NCBI RefSeq assembly: GCF_020382885.2
Contig: NC_058499.1
Location: forward strand, 9,719,872-9,783,871
Length of the DNA: 64,000 nt
Reading direction: 5' to 3'
Source of the DNA: Scatophagus argus
Taxonomy: Eukaryota; Chordata; Actinopteri; Scatophagidae
Of this stretch, positions 57,201 through 64,000 are shown piece after piece; the first letter of the stretch is position 1; every line of letters starts with the position of its first letter. A model generated the notes under the pieces. The model did not search any database. It worked only from the letters and a program-made list of their open reading frames with translations, and was not told the DNA's origin. The position numbers and the translations under genes are program-made.

Positions 57201-57390
57201 TTCTCCTTCTGTTGCAGGCCTTCGGCTGCCTGTGTACAAGGCTCTGGCCTGTACAGCTCCTGTCCTTCCTGCTGTTCCCATCACTGTGTCTGAACCCAAA
57301 CCCTCAGATATCGACGTGTCGGATCTGGGATCACGCAACTACGGAGCTCGGTCAGACTTCTACTGCCTGGTCTCTGAGGAGGACATGTGA
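51251..57390 (+). CDS. sigirr: SIGIRR-type IL-1 receptor family member with two Ig domains
   Basis: Membrane protein expected to damp IL-1 receptor and Toll-like receptor signalling through its TIR domain. Exons: 51251-51320, 52387-52665, 52936-53143, 53249-53376, 53999-54139, 54235-54378, 54636-54738, 54937-55087, 56528-56705, 57218-57390; 1575 nt, 524 aa (human SIGIRR 410). Order: signal peptide ([14 protein letters not shown]), Ig1 (about 24-116, YQLNCPL to NYTCVHE), Ig2 (about 117-228, VTLNCTAL to [10 protein letters not shown]), membrane helix (about 233-256), TIR (about 276-425) with box 1 KLYDAYVSY, a box 2 region reading NDILPDS, and box 3 FWKEL, then a tail with [14 protein letters not shown] and [19 protein letters not shown], near-identical to SIGIRR. 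The Cys in human SDCPEDRKF is Asn here. Ig1 is absent in mammals; a two-Ig fish form has been described as DIGIRR, and this may be that gene. The exon 5 acceptor has an in-frame alternative at 53984. Confidence 0.93.
55275..55320. repeat. Two-copy 23-base tandem repeat
   Basis: GAGGTTAGATCTCTATCTTT plus three bases occurs twice in direct tandem, leading into T-rich simple sequence, within the sigirr intron. Confidence 0.8.
55300..55484 (+). mobile_element. LINE/SINE-type 3' end in a sigirr intron
   Basis: T-rich sequence is followed by CACTGTGGATGCACATCCAC, then ACAAATAAAGAATTCTGATT and CTGATTCTT, the same TTCTGA-repeat tail as the inverted copy in ano9. 5' truncated; no reverse transcriptase frame remains. 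Confidence 0.6.
56033..56405 (-). pseudogene. Tc1-like transposase relic
   Basis: On the minus strand the sequence reads as the C-terminal part of a Tc1/mariner-type transposase: [20 protein letters not shown], then [11 protein letters not shown], a stop where tryptophan is expected, then [10 protein letters not shown] duplicated [10 protein letters not shown] and [20 protein letters not shown] follow. The DDE-type catalytic core upstream is missing and the frame is broken by at least one stop, so it is dead. It lies in the 1.4 kb sigirr intron between the exons ending 55087 and starting 56528. Confidence 0.75.
56723..56755. repeat. A-rich tract in the last sigirr intron
   Basis: An uninterrupted run of about 18 A, then further A-rich sequence, 20 bases after the exon ending at 56705. 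Confidence 0.85.
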
Positions 57391-57945
57391 TCGACGCTCT
57401 GCTCACGTTTCTTCTCTGTTTTTAAAATCTAAGTGTTACCTTTTTCTGTTTCCACTTACCAAAGACTCATTTGTTTTTATATTTTTTACTGTTGTGTTAA
57501 ATATTTTATAAGAACTTGTGCAAGAAATTATCTTAAGTATTTGTGTCAAGCAGGGGAATAAATAACTTACTATGAATAGATCGAATTTTTGAATCCAATG
57601 TTGTCGTAGCCAAGATGTCTCATGACATCTCCAGCAGAGGGCAGTGTAATGTTAGAAAAAAAGATGAAGGAATTCTGCTTTTTTGGCATTTTGTCTTAAT
57701 TTGACAGTTGACAGTAGACAGAGGGTTGAGAAAGACAGAGACAATACATGTGACAAAGTTCTGGAGTCAGATTTGAATCCACAACACTCTGTATCTGTTC
57801 ATACTTCAGCCAACTGATGGACGAGGACACCCGTGATTGAAGAACTCAAAGTTCTTGACATTTCTGTACAGGTGGGGGCTTTTGAGTGTTATGTAACCTG
57901 ACTGTGATGATACCAGGGCAGTCATGCTAATAAAGCAGTTTAACA
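57391..57945 (+). other. sigirr: 3' UTR of sigirr with two poly(A) signals
   Basis: AATAAA occurs at 57557-57562 and again at 57929-57934, giving a short and a long 3' UTR option. No coding sequence remains. Confidence 0.6.
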
Positions 57946-58205
57946 ATATGCTTGGCTGTGTCTCTCTGTAGTATGATCTCAGATAATCTCCGTCCTCATG
58001 GAGTAATGATTACCTTCTGTGAAATGAGGGCCTAAATAAGGGCGCAGCAGGGAAGGACAGGTATTGTTCCTGTCTGAGCAGGAGCAAATATGTAAACAGG
58101 GCGTGGCCGACATTTCATCACGCCAGTGTTGGCCCGTTACAGCCATAGCAGACGCTACAGCACACGCGTGAGGAAATGCTTATAAAATGACACTACAGTT
58201 CCATG
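57946..58205. other. Gap between convergent sigirr and pkp3
   Basis: About 260 bases between the distal sigirr poly(A) signal and the pkp3 poly(A) signal on the other strand. Includes a GC-richer patch at 58040-58170. No gene seen. Confidence 0.5.
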
Positions 58206-59470
58206 TCTGTCTCTTTATTTGCTTTAAAAATATCCACATGATACATCTGCCTGCGTACAGCAAAAAGGCAGCCACAGAAACACATGGTGAGCATTTATCC
58301 AACAGCGCAGTAATAGTTACAGTTCCGAGATTTATCTGAGTTTGTGAACAAAACATTTTGTGAGAATATTTACAAGTTTCACAAACAGAATTTAACTCTT
58401 ATATGTGCCAACAGAAATAAGTTTCGTTGGGGTCTCGATCTGAAAAGCAGCCACATTAAAAGACGGCAGATACTAAACAAGTGTTGTATTTGTTCAGAAA
58501 ACAAAGTTAAGTGTTTCACTCCCAAACCATATATTAAAATAGAACAGTAGTTGTAATGGTATGTTAAAGAAAAATAAACAGACATAATGGTGCTAGTATG
58601 AGTTTTGTTTGACAAAGTGATTACAAATGTCACAAACAAACATTCTGTATGACAACAAGAAGATTCTGTCAGCTACAAAAAGCACATAACTAAAGACATG
58701 CACAATCCTTATTCCCTGATTTCTGAAACAAATCACATCCAAATTTCAGTAATTCTCTAAATTTAAATGGTTTACATTCCAAAATGACTATATGTTTTAG
58801 TTTTGACTCATATATAAACATATATTTATCTATCCAAAAATCACAAAATGCAAAGTTCATAGCCACAGTATAAAAAAAAACCCCATTTGATTTCTGCTTA
58901 AAAGACAAAGCAGTATTTACAAAAATGCCATGTTAGTACCACATTTGTTTTCGCTCATGCTGTAATTGAGGTGCAGCAGTGACACAATAACGCACACACG
59001 TCCACCATGCTGTCCATCAACAGGAAACTGTTTTCAGATGTCAGACACACAAATGGCTGCAGTTTCATCTCAACACATGTTGCACAGAGAGAAAAGAAAC
59101 CCCTGATTCCACGCTAAAACATACAGTATTCAAACAAAGAGAGTAGATGGTTAAGGTGCATACATTTGCATCAGGGTCCATCAATAGTCCACCATACAGG
59201 ATCCACATTTCTTGAAGTGTACTGACAGTTCATCAAGATTTTAAAAAAACAAACAAACAAAAAAAAAAAAACAGGAAGTCCATCCGGTCCATCATTTGTG
59301 TGTTCATGTTCTCATCACAAAGTACGGCACACAAAAAGTCAACCTATGTCATGTTTGAATAGAATAAAAGAGTCCATTTACTCTCGCACATCCGAGAAGG
59401 TTTCCTCCAGAAGGGGAGTGCAGGGCTGCTCACTGTTGTAGAAGTGAACTTGTAATACATTACCTTTGTT
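58206..59470 (-). other. pkp3: Probable 3' UTR of pkp3
   Basis: About 1.25 kb of AT-rich sequence without usable frames follows the pkp3 stop; a minus-strand AATAAA sits at 58214-58219, close to the expected end. Confidence 0.55.
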
Positions 59471-59929
59471 TTAGATCGTCATATCTACAAAGTCCTCTCT
59501 CTTATAACCTTTCTGTAACACAAAGAAACAAACATGTTATGGCGTTGTGTGTACTTTAATGAAGAATTTATTAAAATATGAATTCAAATGTAAACCAATG
59601 AGATGACAGCAACAGCTCCCTCTCTGTTGAAATTGGACCTGAAGTGACCTTTGAGCTCATAATACGACGCAGTCTATTTCAGAGTTATGCAATTCAGTGT
59701 TTAAATAGCTTAATGTTTTTGTGGATACTTTCTATAACATGTACCGAGGTGGTGCAAGCATCAGAGTATCACGTTAAAGTGTGTTTGAGTATTCGCTCTG
59801 CTGGAACATGTTCATTAGGAAATAAACTGAACGCCGCACCCTTGGGAGGGGCAAGCTGTAATCTGCGAAAGGCAGTAAACCTACCTGGCCCTGCCCAAGA
59901 TGAGGAGGGGCATGACTGGGTGTGGGTGT

Positions 59930-59975
<46 letters not shown>

Positions 59976-62958
59976 AAAGATTAGCGTGAGATATACAGGC
60001 TCTGAACACGGGCCAACCACCTGATGATGGAATTACAGTGAAAGAGGAATGTCATCTGTCACACAGACACACACACACACATAATGTCTGTCACTCTCAC
60101 TCTTTCACACACATATACAGATTTGAGAATGAAGGTGGGGCTCCATAAAGGCAAAGCTTTTCCACTGAGCTGGGATTTTTGTGTGGCAGTCAACATGCAG
60201 AAACAAGTGTTTTGTAAAGAAAAATGTGCTAAGTAAAACCAAGTTGGACGCGTTTTACGTTGGTGTATCTTTCTCATATTTTCTTCACTAAATTAAATAT
60301 GACTATTAATGTGTGAAGTATGAGAAGTAAGTCGAAAGATGACGGAAAAAGGTTAAGCTTTAGTCATGCAAATATTGAGGGTTGTTTGAGATGATGTGCT
60401 GATGTGTTTTAAATCTTTAATAAGACATCAGTGTCATATAGTCTTGAATTTCTTGAATTTCTTGAATTTAAACACCTGAATTTCCCTCGGGATCAATAAA
60501 GTATCTATCTATCTATCTACAGTCATACATTTAATCTAAGTTGCAATCTAAGTTCAAAAAGTGTTTTTATGGCAGAACCATCTTTGTTTTCAACACACAA
60601 ATTCACGATTCAAACCTGCTACTGTGCGAGAGTTTTCTTACATTTTTGTATGAGCTGTGCAGTTTCTTGTACTGGAACATGTTGCTGAGAACTGTGGCCG
60701 CTGCTTTCGCTGCTTTTGTCTTTCCAGAGCTAGAAAAAACAGATTCATCCAAGGTTAACATGGGGTACAAATAACCTCATGTGCACAGATATTTTGTGTA
60801 ACATTCAACATGAAACGTCTTGCAAATGTATAAATTTCTGTATCAGGCTTCATGAAAGTACACCTCTAACTAGCACAGTATGTTTAACCAAAGGCCACCT
60901 CACACTCACTCACCTGCAGTCATGTGAGGTTTTGATGCCGACCAGTTTTGGCAGGCCATCAAAGAAGGTGATGTCTCTGGCAGCTACAGAGCTGCTGGTC
61001 ACCAGGTTATTGAGAACACCACAGATGTTGACCACCACGTCGCTGGACGGCTCCTTCTGGTGTCCGTCAGCAGGAAGTTTGCTCACCAAGTTGTTCACCA
61101 CCTTTGTAGCTGGTTAAACCAATAAGTAACATTAGGCTCATATGTTCAATTTTCACAATAAAATAATTCCTATTGGCAGCGGGGTTCTGCACAAATGCAC
61201 AATTTTATTTTGTAAGTTTGAACAGTTTGATTGTTTCATGTGGAGGTATTATGTATTATTTTTTCTTTTGTTCCATCCACTAACAGTCATGTTGTTGCTC
61301 ACTAATGTTGAAGTTTCCATGCACACAATTGGTGGCTTAAAAACTATATTTTCAAGGTAACTTTCCCAACACTGCCAAATAAGGATAAAATAAAGAAAGA
61401 CTAACCCATGTCGTTCTTATCCCTAGCGTGGCGGGACAGATTTCGGAGTAAGCCTGTCAGAGAACGCAGCTCCAGGTCATTGTTGGTACGCAGAAGGTCC
61501 AGCAACACTGGCAGCACGCGCTCCTGCTCCAGAGCCACCCTGCTGAGCACCGAAGCCCACTGCCGGACAACGAGACAGAGACAAATTAGATATGGAACCT
61601 AGTCTGTAGGGTTTGAATGCTTTTTCAGGAGAAATAATGAACATGCCGCTTACCCTCTTGTCTCCAGCGGTGATGTTCTGCAGCGCTCCAGCAGCGGCCT
61701 CGCGGGTGGTGGAGTTTATCTCACACTGACGTAGCACACTGTTGTACACTCCCACGATCTGAGGGTGCCACAGCCACTCCATGCCCCTTGGCACCCGAGC
61801 AACCTCTGAGAAAATGAAGAGATCCTGGTTCTTGTTCTGTCAGGGGAAGAACAACAACAAGACAGCGTTGAGATGGATAGTCGGGACCATGTGCATAAAA
61901 TGCTGAGGGTACGTCTCAGGTGTGCGTACATTTTTGGCTTTCCTGCTCTGAGGTGTAAAGCAGCCAATGGCATCACCCTTTCCTGAGCCCTCAGCTCTGG
62001 TTGGTCCTTCCAGGCGCATCAGAGCAGATGGAGGCATCTCACTGTAGAGCTGGTAGGAGAGGTTCCTCAGGATACACACTGCATTTTCAACCCCCTATAA
62101 ACACACACACACACGTATGGACAAATGAACGTGTTGGACTAGATTTGGACAGATCCAGCAATATAAATTCAACTCAATCTCTTCTTGTCTCACCTTGTCT
62201 TCTGCCTTGCTGTCCTCACTGAAGGCCTTGATGTAGGTCACCAAAGAGTCCACTAGTCCAGTTGTTTCTCTCATCATCTGACGGGTCTTCTCATTCACAG
62301 AGCTCAGATTCCTGAGAGCACACAGATCAAGTGCCAGGTCAGAGAGGTATTTCAGGTACAGTTCGGTCGGAAATCGTGCATACAGGAGGAGTGTGTTCCC
62401 TCTCCAGTCACAGTGCAGCGGAAATAAAGCATTAAAGTACTCATTTCACCAGGACACTGAAAAACCAGGAGCAGGAAGCATTTCATATATTTCCCCCAAA
62501 TAGCAACTGATTAGGTGATAAAAAAAAAAATGCTCCATTGATAAGAAGAGCAGAAGCAAAGCAGCTGAAGACTGGAGTGACATCGATTTTGGCAACAACA
62601 ACGAAAAGTGACGGTAAAAGGGAAGGGTGTGGTAAAAGCTCCTGTAGCTGAGACATGCCAAAACAAGTTCCCAAAACGTGACCATGAGAGGGAAAAAAAA
62701 ATAAAAAATCACACACAGGTGAACCAATGAGAAATACATTTTAACAAAGGAGCACGTTGCAACCACAGAGGGACGATGTGCACCTGAGGCATCCCGTGGT
62801 GTTGTGGAAGATCTCTGCCTCAGAGGGAGACAGATTGATGTCCTCAGAGTCTCTGCTGCCTGACAGAGGGATGAGGATCTTCTCAGTCAGATCAGGAAGT
62901 GTCTCCTTGGCCAGTTTCTGCTTCAGGTTGTCTTTGGACGAAAGGTTCCAAAAGATAC
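59471..62958 (-). CDS. pkp3: Plakophilin-3, C-terminal part (5' exons outside the window)
   Basis: Armadillo-repeat protein of desmosomal plaques, linking desmosomal cadherins and desmoplakin. Exons in transcript order: 62958-62784, 62311-62194, 62094-61930, 61836-61654, 61559-61406, 61109-60914, 60729-60642, 59512-59471; about 373 residues to the stop. Armadillo repeats are clear: IFWNLSSKDNLKQKLAKETL, EAEIFHNTTGCLR then NLSS, VENAVCILRNLSYQLY, EAAAGALQNITAGDKR, LELRSLTGLLRNLSRHARD, VVVNICGVLNNLVTSSSVAA, followed by a conserved C-terminal KGYKRED. The IFSEVARVPRGMEWLW and AARDITFFDGLPKL stretches favour PKP3 over PKP1, PKP2 or PKP4. Phases agree at all junctions. The donor after 61406 (GTTAGT) is unusual. 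The first exon here begins in phase 1, so more exons lie beyond 64000. Convergent with sigirr, the same neighbour as in mammals. Confidence 0.93.
59919..59972. repeat. (GT)n microsatellite in a pkp3 intron
   Basis: GGGTGT units pass into about 19 uninterrupted GT units, in the intron before the last pkp3 exon. A smaller CA tract follows at 60063-60080. Confidence 0.9.
60441..60520 (+). mobile_element. Fragment ending in a LINE-type (TATC)n tail
   Basis: CTGAATTTCCCTCGGGATCA then ATAAAGTATCTATCTATCTA is a tail typical of fish non-LTR elements. Just before it, CTTGAATTT occurs three times in tandem (60443-60469). Only the tail is present; family name not assigned. Confidence 0.55.
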
Positions 62959-64000
62959 CTGTACATATACACACAAAGGGAGTGTGAGCACAACCCACAT
63001 TTATGCCTCATTTTGAATAACTAATCATTATTTCACATTTATTTCAGTTTAAATGAATAGTCCAACATTTTAGGAGACAGATTTATTGGTTTCTTTCAGA
63101 GAGTTAGATGAGAAGATCACTCTCTTGTCATTCCCTTCAGTAGGAACCTACACCCAACTGCTTGTTAGCTTAGCATGAAGACTGGAAATGGGGAAATAGC
63201 TCGCCTACCTCTGTCAAAGATGAATCCAACAAAAACTGCCTACTAGCATCTCTAAAGCTCACAAGGTAACACTTCACAGCACGTCAGTTTAATCTTCTCA
63301 GAAAGCTTTTGTTCAAATGAAAGCCAGGTTTACGACCTTTGGACCAAGTCAGGCTAAATATTTCCAAATTGGTGCTAAACTAAGCTAACTGGCTGTAGCT
63401 TCATATTTGTTTTACAGCCTAACTTTCAACAACAAAGAGAAATAAGGGTATTTCCTAAAATGTTGAAATATTCTAAAACATTTATGACACACAAATTCCT
63501 TTCAAAATCTTTAGACACACTCAAATGAAGACGAAACAGTAGTTCGCACGATGCGGGCAAGATAAGACCTCTGTGTCACATTTTGGCAAGCTACAAGGAA
63601 AAAACTGCACTCTGTTATCTATCACAAGTTTTTACCGAAAACACAACACCAACATGACTGTTTCTTAGTGATCCAACAGTTATGATTCAAGGTGTGACAG
63701 CTCAAAGTAAAACGTGTCAAAGCCTTTGCTCATGAAAAGGAGTGGCAGATAAACTGTTGGTCCACAGGTTCAAACATCTCCAACAACCTCCCTTATTCTC
63801 CTCTTCACATACCCTATAGAAACAACTGAAGCTCCCCCTCCTTCTCTGTAATTACTTAGACACACTACATGCTTTGAAAATCTGTACACTATGGAGGTAC
63901 AAAATCCATTTCCTGAAATTTCGGTCCGCACTTCTGCTGACATCAGATAACAGTGAATGGTAGACAAACAAACAGCAAAACTTGACTGAAATAAAGAATA
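62959..64000 (-). other. pkp3: pkp3 intron running off the window edge
   Basis: No further pkp3 exon is visible upstream of 62958. The intron carries the MITE-like element at 63056-63472; the rest is AT-rich without recognisable features. Confidence 0.6.
63056..63472. mobile_element. MITE-like non-autonomous DNA transposon in a pkp3 intron
   Basis: Left end AATAGTCCAACATTTTAGGA and right end TCCTAAAATGTTGAAATATT are inverted copies with few mismatches. Internal phrases TTAGCTTAGCATGAAGACTG, GGAAATGGGGAAATAGCT and CATCTCTAAAGCTCACAA match, from memory, a very common percomorph element. No coding frame. Confidence 0.75.

Noticed and set aside
61406-61805. Shorter pkp3 exon with acceptor at TCTCAGAG next to 61803
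   Set aside because: A better acceptor (pyrimidine tract then CTGACAG) at 61836 keeps phase and adds NKNQDLFIFSE, which aligns with the family; the shorter version was discarded.

Overview
This is a 64 kb piece of a ray-finned (teleost, probably percomorph) fish chromosome. All the genes are vertebrate genes with small exons and GT-AG introns, intergenic DNA is AT-rich, and several interspersed repeats are of types common in spiny-rayed fish (short inverted-repeat elements, a LINE-type tail ending in AATTCTGATTCTGATTC, a Tc1-like transposase relic). I found no prokaryotic features, CRISPR array, rRNA or tRNA gene.

Layout, left to right. 1-5.2 kb: no gene; two identical homeodomain-like palindromes near 2.35 kb. 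5.2-14.7 kb, minus: slc17a6 (VGLUT2), complete, 12 coding exons, 581 aa. 15.86-16.93 kb, minus: an essentially intronless class A GPCR, P2Y-like, whose start codon must lie in an unseen upstream exon. 17.4-35.1 kb, minus: ano5 (TMEM16E), 21 constitutive coding exons (950 aa) plus one extra in-frame exon that looks like a duplicated, alternative version of the next exon. 35.1-38.7 kb: gene-free gap between head-to-head ano5 and ano9. 38.7-50.3 kb, plus: ano9 (TMEM16J), 24 coding exons, 774 aa. 51.25-57.9 kb, plus: sigirr with two Ig domains, 10 coding exons, 524 aa. 58.2-64 kb, minus: the 3' part of pkp3 (plakophilin-3), ending tail-to-tail with sigirr; its 5' exons lie beyond the window.

As I recall the human map, SLC17A6 and ANO5 are neighbours at 11p14.3, while ANO9, SIGIRR and PKP3 are neighbours at 11p15.5. 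Here the two blocks are joined, which puts the two anoctamin paralogues back to back. The genes do not form one pathway: slc17a6 loads glutamate into synaptic vesicles, ano5 and ano9 are TMEM16-family membrane proteins, sigirr dampens IL-1/Toll signalling and pkp3 is a desmosomal plaque protein.

Exon boundaries were placed by hand from splice consensus, phase continuity and remembered family sequences. They close in frame for every gene, but no alignment or transcript evidence was available. Most worth checking: the ano5 exon pair, a CxxC...CxxC insertion in the ano9 TM6-TM7 loop, the GPCR with no visible ATG and an altered NPxxY motif, the two-Ig form of sigirr, a UG tract next to an ano5 acceptor, and a nested transposon in ano9.
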